DNA of 64,000 bases from Actinokineospora auranticolor (lineage in GTDB: Bacteria; Actinomycetota; Actinomycetes; Mycobacteriales; Pseudonocardiaceae): assembly GCF_002934265.1 (NCBI RefSeq), contig NZ_PTIX01000010.1, positions 62,001-126,000 of the forward strand, written 5' to 3'. The number at the start of each line of letters is the position of its first letter. Position 1 is the stretch's first letter. This document shows, piece by piece, positions 36,975-45,566 of the stretch. The position numbers and the translations under genes were made by a program. The notes beneath the pieces are model-generated. The model searched no databases. It saw only the letters and a list, made by a program, of their open reading frames with translations, and had not been told where the DNA came from.

Positions 36975-37057
36975 GGGCTGTGGACAGGTTCGCGGTATGG
37001 GGATGCGCTGGCCGAGCCGCCATCGGCTGGGCTGTGGACAACCTCGCGGTATGGGGA
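36975..37057. repeat. Pair of 29-bp direct repeats upstream of the amylase gene
   Basis: GGGCTGTGGACA followed by a variable dinucleotide pair, then CGCGGTATGGGGA, occurs at 36975-37003 and 37029-37057, 54 bp apart. They lie about 125-205 bp upstream of the amylase start in its promoter region. They may be regulator sites or a local duplication. The remaining 36938-37181 DNA shows no gene. Confidence 0.6.
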
Positions 37058-37181
37058 AGGTGCCGTGTGGCGGGGCGACTGTCGGCCGGTCGGGGGACCC
37101 CGCCGGTCGGCCCTATGCGGTGGGCGGCGGGGCGTGGTTCGGTCGAGGGTCGGCGGTGGCGGACCGGTGCGGGAGGTTGGC

Positions 37182-40100
37182 ATGGGGCGGGGCTGGCTAC
37201 TGGGCGCGGTGATCACGTTGGCCCTCGCGGTACCCGCGCCACCCGCGGCCGCGACCCCATCAGCCACGCGGCTGGCCGTCGGGGACGTCGTCGACATCGC
37301 GCCGGGGGTTCGGGGGGATGATCGGTGGTTGGCGCGGGGGGCGGTGCGGGACGACCTGGTCGGGGAGCGGTTCTACTTCGTCATGCCGGACCGCTTCGCG
37401 AACGGGGACGCGCGCAACGACCGGGGCGGGTCGGGCGAGACCGATCGGTTGCGCACCGGGTTCGACCCGGCCGACAAGGGGTTCTACCACGGCGGCGACC
37501 TGGCGGGTCTGCGGTCGCAGCTCGGGTACCTGCGGGACATGGGCATCACGGCGATCTGGATGACACCGATGTTCGCCAACAGGTGGGTGCAGGGCATCGG
37601 TGCGGATGTGTCCGCCGCGTACCACGGCTACTGGACCACCGACTTCACCCGCCTGGACCCGCATTTCGGTACCACGGAAGAGATGCGCGGAGTGATCGCG
37701 GAGGCGCACCGGCGCGGCATGAAGGTCTTCTTCGACATCGTTGCGAACCACACCGCCGACGTCATCGACTATGCGGAGGGCAGCCACGAGTACCGCAACA
37801 CCCGCGCGTACCCGTACCGCGATGCGTCCGGCAACCCGGTGGACATCAAGGCGCACGCGGGAAAGCAAGACTTCCCGCGAATCGCGACGTTCCCCTACAC
37901 CCCCGTGGTGACCGACCCGACCGCCAAGTCCCCGACCTGGCTCAACGACCCGACCCTCTACCACAACCGCGGCGACTCGACCTTCACCGGCGAGTCCACC
38001 GAGTACGGCGACTTCTCCGGCCTCGACGACCTGATGACCGAGGACCCGAGGGTCGTGGCCGGGATGCGGGACATCTTCACCAGCTGGGTCGACACCCTCG
38101 ACATCGACGGCTACCGGGTGGACACCGTCAAGCACGTCAACCTGGAGTTCTGGCAGGCGCTGGCCCCGCACGTGCGGGCGTACGCGAAGGCGCGCGGCAA
38201 GAAGGACTTCTTCGTCTTCGGGGAGGTGTACGACGCCGACCCGGCGAAGACCTCGACATACACGACGACCGGCCGCATGCAGGCCGTGCTGGACTTCCCG
38301 TTCCAGGCGGGTGCGCTGGACCTGTTGTCCGGCAAGGGTTCCACGACCATCGCCAACGCCCTGCTGGCCGACGACCGCTACACCGACCCCGACTCCAACG
38401 CCGCCGCCCTGCCGACCTTCCTCGGCAACCACGACATGGGCCGCCTCGCCTGGCTGATCCGCGACCGCCGACCGGGCGTCACCGACACCGAACTCCTGCG
38501 CAGGCTGGAGCTGGGCAACGCGCTGATGTACCTGTGGCGCGGCAACCCCGTCGTGTACTACGGCGACGAGCAGGGTTTCGCGGGCACCGGCGGCGACAAG
38601 CTCGCGCGGCAGGACATGTTCGCCAGCCGGACCCCGGAGTACGCGGCGGAGGTGTTCATCGGTGCGGGCCGGACGGGCGCGCAGGACAACTTCAACCGGA
38701 ACCACCCGCTGTACCGCCAACTGGCCGACCTTGCGTCCTTTGTCGACAAAGACCGCGTCTGGTCCGGTGGCGCGCAAACGCTTCGCTACACCTCCGGCGA
38801 CGTCCTCGCCTTCAGCCGCACCGACGCCCGGGACCGCCGCGAGCACGTCGTCGTCGCGAACGCGGGCACCACCGAGACCACAGTGGACATTCCGGTGAGC
38901 GCGGGCCGCTACCGCGTCGAACTGCGCACCGCGGCGACCGCACCCGGCGGCACCCGACCCGGGCCGACCGCCCCGCACACCGGAATCGCGGAAACCGACC
39001 CCGCAGGCCCCGACCACACCCGACCCGGCCCGCAGCGCGAATCCGCGACCGAACTCGAATCCGGGGGCACGAAAGCCACAAATCCCGCAGGCACCCTCGG
39101 CCGAACCGCGCCCGCCGAAGCTGACGCAGGGGTCCCCGACCAGGGGGAACCCCTGATTTCAAGTCTAGTGGCGGAGGTGGGCGGGAATCGAGGGGCGACG
39201 GCCGGGCCTGTGGATAACTCACCGGTAACCCGAGGTCGGTCGGTACGGGTGACGGTGCCCGCGCTGGGGGTCGTGGTCCTGCGCGCGGACGAGCGGCTGC
39301 CCGCGACGACGCCCGCGCCGCGGCTGGTGGTGCCCGGGGTCGGGACCGCGCTCGACGGACGGGTCGAGCTGCGGGCCGAGGGGGTCTCGACAGCGTTCGC
39401 GCAGGTGAGCTTCGCGGCGCGGGTCGCGGGGAGCCGGCAGTGGACGCCGCTGGGGACCGACGACGCGGCGCCCTACCGGGTGTTCGCCGACGTGGGCGCG
39501 CTGCCCGGCGCCGGGGTCGGCAAGCGGGTGGAGTTCCGGGTCGTCGCGCGGGACGGGGGTGGGGCGCTGGGGGCCGACGGGGCGGAGATCGGGCTCGTCG
39601 CGGCGCCGCCGCCACCGGTCGGGCCGGACTGGCTGGTCGTGCACTACAACCGACCGGCGGGCGACTACGCGGGGTGGGGTCTGCACGTGTGGGGTGATGT
39701 GGAGTCGCCGACCTCGTGGACGTCGCCCCTGCCCTTCGCCGGGGAGACGCCGTACGGCCGGTTCGCCTGGGTGCGGTTGCTGCCCGGCGCGCGGCAGGTC
39801 GGGTTCATCGTGCACAACGGTGACGAGAAGGACGGCGCCGATCGCACGGCCGACCCGGCGGCGCAACCACAGGTGTGGCTGAAGAGCGGTGCGCAAACCC
39901 AGTACTCGTCGGAGATCGAGGCCACCGGCACCGCAACGGTGCACTACCGCACCGCCGACACCACCGGCCTCGCGGTACGCGTGCCTGGACGACCCGACGC
40001 ACCGATGAGCACCGAGGACGACTTCGGTGTCTTCGCCACGGTCCCCGCCGCACCGGAGGTCACCATCGTCCGCGACGGCGCAACGGTGCGCACCGTGCGG

Positions 40101-40490
40101 GTGTCGTCGGCACGGCTGTGGGTACGGGAAGGCGACCAGGCCGTGTACGTCTCGCGGGCGGCGGCCGACAACCGCGCGGTGATCCACTACTCGAGACCGG
40201 ACGGCGCCTACGCGGGGTGGACGCTCTACCACTGGGCTGGATCACTGGAGCCGAGCCCGAGCTGGCAGGAGTCACGCCCACCCGACGGTGTGGACACGTT
40301 CGGGGTGTACTGGTCGGTCCCACTCACGCAGGGTGCGGGCGGGCTGAGCCACATCATCCACCGCGGCGACGAGAAAGACCCCGGCAACGACCAGTTCCTC
40401 GACGTCAACGCGGTCGGCCACGAGGTCTGGTGCACCTCCGGCGCCACTCACCCGGACGGCTCGGCGTCCTACGTGCTGCCGAACACCTGA
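37182..40490 (+). CDS. Secreted alpha-amylase/pullulanase with two CBM41-like modules
   Basis: 1102-residue extracellular GH13 enzyme. Signal peptide about 1-26 (MGRGWLLGAV... AAAT). The barrel (about 55-560) has DIVANHTAD, nucleophile Asp314 (GYRVDTVKH), acid/base Glu348 (FGEVYD) and Asp418 (GNHDMGR). The C-terminal beta domain (about 560-710) is split by about 100 residues of low-complexity sequence (585-685) that contain a copy of the palindromic repeat. Two pullulanase-associated (CBM41) modules follow (about 815-915 and 995-1100), each with H-Y-x-R-P-x-G-x-Y-A-G-W and an H-x-G-D-E-K-D motif. ATG 37182 follows GGGAGG. Likely acts on starch, glycogen or pullulan. Confidence 0.9.
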   Translation: MGRGWLLGAVITLALAVPAPPAAATPSATRLAVGDVVDIAPGVRGDDRWLARGAVRDDLVGERFYFVMPDRFANGDARNDRGGSGETDRLRTGFDPADKGFYHGGDLAGLRSQLGYLRDMGITAIWMTPMFANRWVQGIGADVSAAYHGYWTTDFTRLDPHFGTTEEMRGVIAEAHRRGMKVFFDIVANHTADVIDYAEGSHEYRNTRAYPYRDASGNPVDIKAHAGKQDFPRIATFPYTPVVTDPTAKSPTWLNDPTLYHNRGDSTFTGESTEYGDFSGLDDLMTEDPRVVAGMRDIFTSWVDTLDIDGYRVDTVKHVNLEFWQALAPHVRAYAKARGKKDFFVFGEVYDADPAKTSTYTTTGRMQAVLDFPFQAGALDLLSGKGSTTIANALLADDRYTDPDSNAAALPTFLGNHDMGRLAWLIRDRRPGVTDTELLRRLELGNALMYLWRGNPVVYYGDEQGFAGTGGDKLARQDMFASRTPEYAAEVFIGAGRTGAQDNFNRNHPLYRQLADLASFVDKDRVWSGGAQTLRYTSGDVLAFSRTDARDRREHVVVANAGTTETTVDIPVSAGRYRVELRTAATAPGGTRPGPTAPHTGIAETDPAGPDHTRPGPQRESATELESGGTKATNPAGTLGRTAPAEADAGVPDQGEPLISSLVAEVGGNRGATAGPVDNSPVTRGRSVRVTVPALGVVVLRADERLPATTPAPRLVVPGVGTALDGRVELRAEGVSTAFAQVSFAARVAGSRQWTPLGTDDAAPYRVFADVGALPGAGVGKRVEFRVVARDGGGALGADGAEIGLVAAPPPPVGPDWLVVHYNRPAGDYAGWGLHVWGDVESPTSWTSPLPFAGETPYGRFAWVRLLPGARQVGFIVHNGDEKDGADRTADPAAQPQVWLKSGAQTQYSSEIEATGTATVHYRTADTTGLAVRVPGRPDAPMSTEDDFGVFATVPAAPEVTIVRDGATVRTVRVSSARLWVREGDQAVYVSRAAADNRAVIHYSRPDGAYAGWTLYHWAGSLEPSPSWQESRPPDGVDTFGVYWSVPLTQGAGGLSHIIHRGDEKDPGNDQFLDVNAVGHEVWCTSGATHPDGSASYVLPNT
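39125..39168. repeat. Copy of the palindromic repeat inside the amylase coding frame
   Basis: The hairpin CAGGGGTCCCC (39127-39137) and GGGGGAACCCCTG (39143-39155), with trailing ATTTCAAGTCTAG, closely matches the intergenic copy at 36206-36254. It is read through in frame and encodes AGVPDQGEPLIS. See the amylase entry. Confidence 0.65.
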
Positions 40491-40563
40491 CCCGTCAGGC
40501 GTGGTCAGGGCGGATTGTGGGTACTTCCGCAGGCGCGCACCCTATGTGAGGAGCCCGCCGAAG

Positions 40564-40890
40564 GTGAAGACCGATCCCCACGCCCTGGCCATCACCCGCC
40601 GCGACGACGGCGGACTGTCCCTGCGCGGCGACCTCGACTACACCACCGCCCCCGAGTTCACGGCGGCGCTCGCCGCGTTGCCGCTGCCCGAGGGCGCGAC
40701 CCTCACCCTCGACCTCGGCGGACTCGGCTTCTGCGACTCCAGCGGCCTGTCGGTGCTGCTCAACGCCTACAAGAAGGCCAGCGCCGTCGGCGGCACGCTC
40801 GCGGTCAGCGCGATCGACCCCAACCTGGAGCGGATGCTGATGATCACGGGCCTGGCCCACCTGTTCCTGCCCCAGCACCACGACGCCTAG
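40564..40890 (+). CDS. STAS-domain anti-sigma-factor antagonist
   Basis: 108-residue STAS protein of the SpoIIAA/RsbV type. In this family an unphosphorylated antagonist binds the anti-sigma kinase and frees a sigma factor. The phosphorylation site lies in GLGFCDSSGLSVLL (Ser at about residue 60). The core strand/helix order is complete. GTG 40564 has GAGGAG upstream. No RsbW-type kinase or sigma factor gene lies next to it, so its partner is elsewhere. No membrane segment. Confidence 0.85.
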   Translation: MKTDPHALAITRRDDGGLSLRGDLDYTTAPEFTAALAALPLPEGATLTLDLGGLGFCDSSGLSVLLNAYKKASAVGGTLAVSAIDPNLERMLMITGLAHLFLPQHHDA

Positions 40891-40907
40891 CCCGTACAGT
40901 GACCCGC

Positions 40908-41246
40908 GTGCGGGTCGAGCCGTCGAGGACGCTGGTGCGGTGGGCGCTGCTGTGCGCCGTGGCGTTCGGCGTGCTCGGCATGCACCACCTGCCCGGCCCC
41001 GTGGGACACGGGCCCGCGGTCAGCGTGTCGGTGGAGCACCACGACGCCCCCGCGCACGACGGCGACCTGTGGGGGCACGCGTGCCTGGCGGTGCTCGTCG
41101 CCGCCGTCGGTTTCGGCCTGCTGGTCCTGCTGGGCCGTCGTCCGGCGCAGGAAGCACGACCCGGCGGGCAGCGGGTCGTCGCCCACGGTTCCCCGCGTTC
41201 GCCACCACGTCCTCGGTTGGCCATGCTCTGCGTGCTGCGGCAGTGA
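40908..41246 (+). CDS. DUF6153-like His-rich membrane protein
   Basis: 112-residue protein. Helix 1 (about 10-25, VRWALLCAVAFGVLGM) is followed by a His-rich exposed loop (HHLPGPVGHG then EHHDAPAHDGD) that could bind metal. Helix 2 (about 61-80) is followed by a basic cytoplasmic tail. Such small proteins are typically found just before a DUF305 gene, as here (49 bp apart). A role with copper or other metal stress is inferred only from His content and partner. GTG 40908, weak ribosome binding site. Confidence 0.65.
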   Translation: MRVEPSRTLVRWALLCAVAFGVLGMHHLPGPVGHGPAVSVSVEHHDAPAHDGDLWGHACLAVLVAAVGFGLLVLLGRRPAQEARPGGQRVVAHGSPRSPPRPRLAMLCVLRQ

Positions 41247-41295
41247 TCGGGAGCCGCTCCCGCACCCCGTAGGCAACCACCCGAGGAACCACACC

Positions 41296-41802
41296 ATGAC
41301 CAGGAAGAACCTGGTCAGGTCGGCGCTCGCCGTCCTGACCTCATCAGTCGTGCTCGCCGCGTGCGGCACGGCGCACAACACCGCCGACGTCACCTTCGCC
41401 CAGGGGATGGTCCCCCACCACCGCCAGGCCGTGGCGATGGCCGAGCTGGTCGAGGGTCGCGGGGCGGGCCCGGCGGTCGTCGACTTGGCCGAGCGGATCA
41501 AGCGGGCACAGGCCCCGGAGATCACCACCCTCACCGAACGGCTGAACGCCTGGGGCGAGCCGACCGAGCACCCGGCGGGGCACGGCGGGTCCGAGATGGC
41601 CGACCTGGGCACCGCCACCGGCCCGGACTTCGACCGGCGCTGGCTGTCGATGATGATCACGCACCACGAGGGCGCGGTGCGGATGGCCGAGACCGAGCTG
41701 GCCGACGGGGCCGACCCCGACACCAGGGAATTGGCTGGGCGGATCGTCGCGGCGCAGAAGGCCGAGATCGACGAGATGCGGGCTTTGCTGCCGCGGAGCT
41801 GA
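41296..41802 (+). CDS. DUF305 lipoprotein
   Basis: 168-residue exported lipoprotein. Lipobox VLAAC at about residues 19-23. Two DUF305 half-repeats (four-helix ferritin-like arrangement) carry the twin signatures MVPHHRQAVAMAE and MITHHEGAVRMAE, whose His-His and Met/Glu residues probably bind metal, likely copper. The family is uncharacterised and often near copper genes. ATG 41296 has GAGGAA upstream. It pairs with the DUF6153-like gene. A hairpin terminator follows. Confidence 0.85.
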   Translation: MTRKNLVRSALAVLTSSVVLAACGTAHNTADVTFAQGMVPHHRQAVAMAELVEGRGAGPAVVDLAERIKRAQAPEITTLTERLNAWGEPTEHPAGHGGSEMADLGTATGPDFDRRWLSMMITHHEGAVRMAETELADGADPDTRELAGRIVAAQKAEIDEMRALLPRS

Positions 41803-41808
41803 GCACCG

Positions 41809-41840
41809 GGGGTGTGTCCCGGGCGTCCGGGGCACACCCC
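41809..41840 (+). terminator. Terminator after the DUF305 gene
   Basis: GGGGTGTGTCCC (41809-41820) pairs with GGGGCACACCCC (41829-41840) with one G-T pair and an 8-base loop, 6 bp after the stop codon. Confidence 0.7.
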
Positions 41841-41994
41841 TCCCGCGCCGGTTCCGTCGCCCGGCCAAGATCGAGGGAATCAAGACATGCGAGGCAGCGA
41901 GGTGATCACCGCATGCCTCCGGCCCCCGGTATCCATTCTACCGAATAGGGCCGACGGTTCCGGGCGGAGATGATCAAGCCTGTGCACAACCCGG

Positions 41995-42834
41995 CTACTG
42001 GCTGAACAGGCCCGAAGGTGGCACCGGCGGCGGTGTGGGGTCGTTGTCGGTCAACGGGGTCGCGGGGCCGACCAGGGCCCTCAGCTCCGCCGCGGTCACG
42101 CACCGCGCCGGGAACGGCGCCGCCGCCTCCTTGGCGGCGATCTCCGCCACCGGCAGACCGGTCGCCGCGGCGGCCAGGACGATGTTGCCGTGCCTGCGCC
42201 CCCTCAGCACCGGGGGTTCGGCCAGGAGGAGGACCGAGCCGAAGACCGCCGACAGGGTCGCCACCGCTCGGCTGGTGAACTTCAGGTCCGGGCCGTCCGA
42301 CAGGTTCGCCATGTACAGCCCGTCCGCCCGCAGCACCCGGGAGATGTCACGGGTTGCCTCCAACCCGTAGAGCGCCCCGGCGAGCGTCCCCCGCTCGAAC
42401 GCGTCCACCACCACGACATCCGCCGACGCGTCCGGGAGGCAGGAGACCGCGGCCCTCCCATCCGCCACCGTCAACTCCAGGCCCGGGATCGAGTCCACCC
42501 CGAACTGCCCGCGGACCAGCTCCACCATCCCCTCGTCGGCGTCGAACACCCGCTGACGGGACCCCGGCCGGACCGCCGCGATGTACCGGGGCAGGGTGCA
42601 CGCGCCGCCACCGAGGTGCACGGCTTCGACCGGCGTGCCCGGCTCGCCGTGGCTGTCCACCACCTCCGCCAGCCTTCGCACGTAGTCGAACTCCAGGTGC
42701 CGGGGGTTCGCCGTGTCCACGTACGACTGGGCAACCCCGTCGACGCTCAGCAGCCAGCCCGTGGGGTGGTCGAGGTCGCGCAGGATCTCGGCGGTGCCGA
42801 AGCGGACGGGGTAGCGGCCCTGGGTGGGGTTCAC
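41995..42834 (-). CDS. Spermidine-synthase-like methyltransferase-fold protein
   Basis: 279-residue protein of the spermine/spermidine synthase superfamily. The nucleotide-binding motif reads VEAVHLGGGACTLPRYI, followed by QRVFDADEGMVELVRGQF and VVVVDAFERGTLAG. The N-terminal beta strands carry GWLLSVDGVAQSYVDT, the counterpart of the aminopropyl acceptor region. Such stand-alone actinobacterial members may not make polyamines; no S-adenosylmethionine decarboxylase lies nearby. GTG 42834. The tail (TPPPVPPSGLFSQ) is disordered. Confidence 0.8.
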   Translation of the reverse strand: MNPTQGRYPVRFGTAEILRDLDHPTGWLLSVDGVAQSYVDTANPRHLEFDYVRRLAEVVDSHGEPGTPVEAVHLGGGACTLPRYIAAVRPGSRQRVFDADEGMVELVRGQFGVDSIPGLELTVADGRAAVSCLPDASADVVVVDAFERGTLAGALYGLEATRDISRVLRADGLYMANLSDGPDLKFTSRAVATLSAVFGSVLLLAEPPVLRGRRHGNIVLAAAATGLPVAEIAAKEAAAPFPARCVTAAELRALVGPATPLTDNDPTPPPVPPSGLFSQ

Positions 42835-42858
42835 CCGTCAAGCAGACCACGCCGGTGG

Positions 42859-43383
42859 TCAGGGTTCGGTGACCAGGTGGACGGTCAGCGCCGTCCACGC
42901 ACCGAGGAACACCCGGTCACTGTCGCGCAGTTCGACGGGGACCTCGGCGGGGATCGGGTTCGCGCAGTCGTTGACGTACGTCCGGTTCGTCGAGCGCAGG
43001 TCCACCACCGCCCACGTGCCGTCCCCCGTCGGGACGAACATCGCGTGCGCCCGCCCGATCGCCCGGTCCTCCGGTGGGCCCGTCAGGTCGATGTCCGGCG
43101 CTATCCCCCGGTTCACGTCCGCCCGCCCCACCAGCACCGACTCGCCCCGCAGCGGGAACCGGCGCGGGGGTAGGAAAAGGGGGTAGTCGATGCTCAGGTC
43201 CTCCGTAGTGGCCCGGGTGACCTCGTAGTACTCGCGGTCGGCCGCGACCGTGATCGACCAGCCCTTCTCCCCTACCACCGGTGCCGACAGGTGGGCGTCC
43301 AGGTGCGAGTCGTACCCGTCCACCTCGCAGTAGCGGCCGACCTGCCCGGGGTGGCCGTTCGGGCAGTCCCACGGTTCGGTCAC
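42859..43383 (-). CDS. FHA-domain phosphothreonine-binding protein
   Basis: 174 residues. A short N-terminal Cys-containing segment (CPNGHPGQVGRYCEVDG) resembles half a zinc ribbon. The FHA domain (about 75-174) has the conserved VGRAD, R-x-x-G/S-R-x-H (AIGRAHAMF) and S-T-N-R-T-Y-V-N-D motifs that bind phosphothreonine. GTG 43383 overlaps the vWA gene stop (GTGA), making it the last gene of the PknG operon. In mycobacteria PknG phosphorylates the FHA protein GarA; this protein could be the local reader or target, but it lacks GarA's architecture. Confidence 0.85.
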   Translation of the reverse strand: MTEPWDCPNGHPGQVGRYCEVDGYDSHLDAHLSAPVVGEKGWSITVAADREYYEVTRATTEDLSIDYPLFLPPRRFPLRGESVLVGRADVNRGIAPDIDLTGPPEDRAIGRAHAMFVPTGDGTWAVVDLRSTNRTYVNDCANPIPAEVPVELRDSDRVFLGAWTALTVHLVTEP

Positions 43384-44660
43384 CGGTCGTCCCGGAGCCG
43401 GGTGGTGAGCTTGGACTCGATCTTGGCCATCTCCGCCAGGTAGCCCGTCATGTCCCCGTCGCGCACGCGGACCGTGCCCGCCGGGTCGGTGTCGAGCAGG
43501 TTGCGCAGGTGGGCGGCCGCTTTCGCGTTGCCGTGCGCGTCCGCGACGGCGATGGCGCGGTCCAGCCGGTCGGTGGCCAGGCCGCGGTCGCCCGCCGCCA
43601 CCGCGCTCAGGCACTCGTCCAGCAGCTCCGGGACCCGGGACTGGCCGGCGTAGTGCGCGACGTTCTCGTTGATCGACGTGGCCAACTGCTGGTCGTCGGT
43701 CCACTTGACGTGCACGGTCCGCTCCGCGGAGCGCTCGTCGCCGACCGCCATGTGGACGCGGGCGGCGATCAGGCCCTTGTCGCCGACGCGGCCCGCCTCG
43801 ACGCGCACGCTGAGGTGGTACTCGCGGGCCTCGGCGGACCAGTTGCCGGTCGGGTGGGCCCGCACCCGCGGGGTGACCTGGGTGCCGCGGCCGGTGAGGT
43901 CGACGAAGCGCGGGAAGACCTGTTTGAAGAACCGCACCTCGGCGTGCGCGGGCGTCCACAGCAGCAGGTCGGCGTCGACCGCGGCGGTGCCCATGAGGCG
44001 CTCGGTGACCTCGCGGAACTCGGCGGCCAGCGCGGCCGGGTCGGGCAGGCCGCGGGCGGCGCCGAGCAGGCCGTCGGCGACGCGCTCGAGGGTGTCGGCC
44101 TGCCAGGTGCCTTCGCCGACGCCGAGCGCGTCGCAGGTGAAGGCGCCCTCGCAGTCGCGCACCACCTCGGCCAACCGCTCCGGGGTCTCGTGCTCGTCGC
44201 GGCCGTCGGTGAGCAGCAGGGCGTGGCGCACGGCCGCGCTGTGGTCAGCGAGCAGCCGCTTGGCCAGGGCCAGCCAGCTGCCGATGGCGGTGCCGCCGCC
44301 CGCGCCGAGCCTGCGCACCGCGTCCTTGGCCTCGCCGCGGGTGCGGTCGCCCGCGATGGCCAGTTCGGGGGCGACGGGGTAGACCATGCCCGCGACGTCG
44401 GTGCCGCGGACCACGGCGAACGCGGCACCGTCGGGCAACGCGTCGACGAAGGCGGTGACGGCCCGCTTGGCCTGGGTGAGCCTGCTGCCGGACATCGAGC
44501 CGGAGCAGTCGAGCAGCACGACCCTGGCCACGCCGCGGTCGCGGCCGGTGCTGCCGGGGTCGTCGCCGGTGAGGCGGACGGTGATGATCGCGTCCATCAC
44601 CCGGCCGCCCGCGGGCAGGTACTCGTTCTGGTCGACGGTGATCTCGAAGCCGTGGCCCAT
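43380..44660 (-). CDS. von Willebrand factor A domain protein
   Basis: 426-residue cytoplasmic protein. The vWA domain (about 45-230) has the metal-ion-dependent adhesion site D-C-S-G-S-M-S, the Thr and the LLLTDGRDE motif. A beta-rich domain follows (about 230-340), then helical repeats (VPELLDECLSAVAAGDRG and after). ATG 44660 has GGAGG 6 bases upstream. In similar operons vWA proteins act as scaffolds or phospho-controlled partners of kinases; that role here is inference. Overlaps the FHA gene by 4 bp; 11 bp separate it from the phosphatase gene. Confidence 0.88.
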   Translation of the reverse strand: MGHGFEITVDQNEYLPAGGRVMDAIITVRLTGDDPGSTGRDRGVARVVLLDCSGSMSGSRLTQAKRAVTAFVDALPDGAAFAVVRGTDVAGMVYPVAPELAIAGDRTRGEAKDAVRRLGAGGGTAIGSWLALAKRLLADHSAAVRHALLLTDGRDEHETPERLAEVVRDCEGAFTCDALGVGEGTWQADTLERVADGLLGAARGLPDPAALAAEFREVTERLMGTAAVDADLLLWTPAHAEVRFFKQVFPRFVDLTGRGTQVTPRVRAHPTGNWSAEAREYHLSVRVEAGRVGDKGLIAARVHMAVGDERSAERTVHVKWTDDQQLATSINENVAHYAGQSRVPELLDECLSAVAAGDRGLATDRLDRAIAVADAHGNAKAAAHLRNLLDTDPAGTVRVRDGDMTGYLAEMAKIESKLTTRLRDDR

Positions 44661-44671
44661 GGTTGCCTCCT

Positions 44672-45562
44672 TCACCCTTGCGCGACGGCGATGGCCGCCA
44701 CGGTGACGTTGTCGTGGCCGCCCGCGGCGAGTGCGCGGCCGAGCAGGGCGCGCGCCGCGGCGGCGGGGGCGGCGCGGTGGTCGGCGGGGGCGACGACGCC
44801 CGCGTCGAGGTAGTGGGACAGGCCGTCGCTGCACACCAGGAGCAGCCCGGGTGCCGCCGGGTCGACGCGCACCCGGGGTTCGACGGGGCCGGAGTCGGCG
44901 CCGAGCCAGCGTTCCAGCGCGTGCGCGGCGGGGTCGGCGAGCCGGGGGTCGTCCGGCTCGGCGCCGTCGGCGGCCAGGCGCCCGGCGGCGGAGTCGTCGA
45001 CGGTGAGCCTGCGGGCACCGGTCGGGTCGACCAGGTAGGCGGGGCTGTCGCCGACCCAACCGACCACGGTGGCGTCGCGGGTGACGACGGCGGAGACGTA
45101 GGTGCAGCAGGGCGGGTTGCCCGGGTCGGGCGCGGACACCGCCGTCGCGGCGGCTGCGGCGGCCAACGCCCCGGCGGTGGTCGCGGCCACGGCGTCGTCG
45201 CCGCGGTCGAGGGCGGCGAGGAGGCCGTGCAGCCCGGCCACCGCGGCGTCGGTGGCGGCGCGGGCGGACCCGGGGGCGGACGCGACCCCGTCGCAGACGA
45301 CGGCCGCCGCGACGTCGCCGAGCACACCGATGGCCACGGCGTCCTCGTTGCGCGGGCGCCGCAGCCCCCGGTCGGTCACGGCCGCGACGACCCCGAGGTC
45401 GAGGTCGTCGGCGGACTCGGAGGTGCGCACCCGGGCCGCGCCGTCGGCCCGGGCGAGCCGGTCGGCGCCGCAGCCCTCGCAGAACCGCCAGCCCGGTTCC
45501 AGCGGTACCCCGCACCGCGCGCAGGGGCTCGCGGGGTCGGCGGCGGGCGGGTTCGGCTCCAC
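44672..45562 (-). CDS. PP2C-type Ser/Thr protein phosphatase
   Basis: 296 residues. An N-terminal zinc ribbon (C-A-R-C...C-E-G-C, about 14-32) precedes a PP2C domain: RPRNEDAVAIG, VVCDGVAS, VGWVGDSPAYL, LLVCSDGLS and GGHDNVTVAAI supply the metal-binding Asp residues. No membrane helix, unlike mycobacterial PstP. It lies 4 bp after pknG on the same strand, so it probably dephosphorylates PknG targets. GTG 45562. Confidence 0.92.
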   Translation of the reverse strand: MEPNPPAADPASPCARCGVPLEPGWRFCEGCGADRLARADGAARVRTSESADDLDLGVVAAVTDRGLRRPRNEDAVAIGVLGDVAAAVVCDGVASAPGSARAATDAAVAGLHGLLAALDRGDDAVAATTAGALAAAAAATAVSAPDPGNPPCCTYVSAVVTRDATVVGWVGDSPAYLVDPTGARRLTVDDSAAGRLAADGAEPDDPRLADPAAHALERWLGADSGPVEPRVRVDPAAPGLLLVCSDGLSHYLDAGVVAPADHRAAPAAAARALLGRALAAGGHDNVTVAAIAVAQG

Positions 45563-45566
45563 GGCG

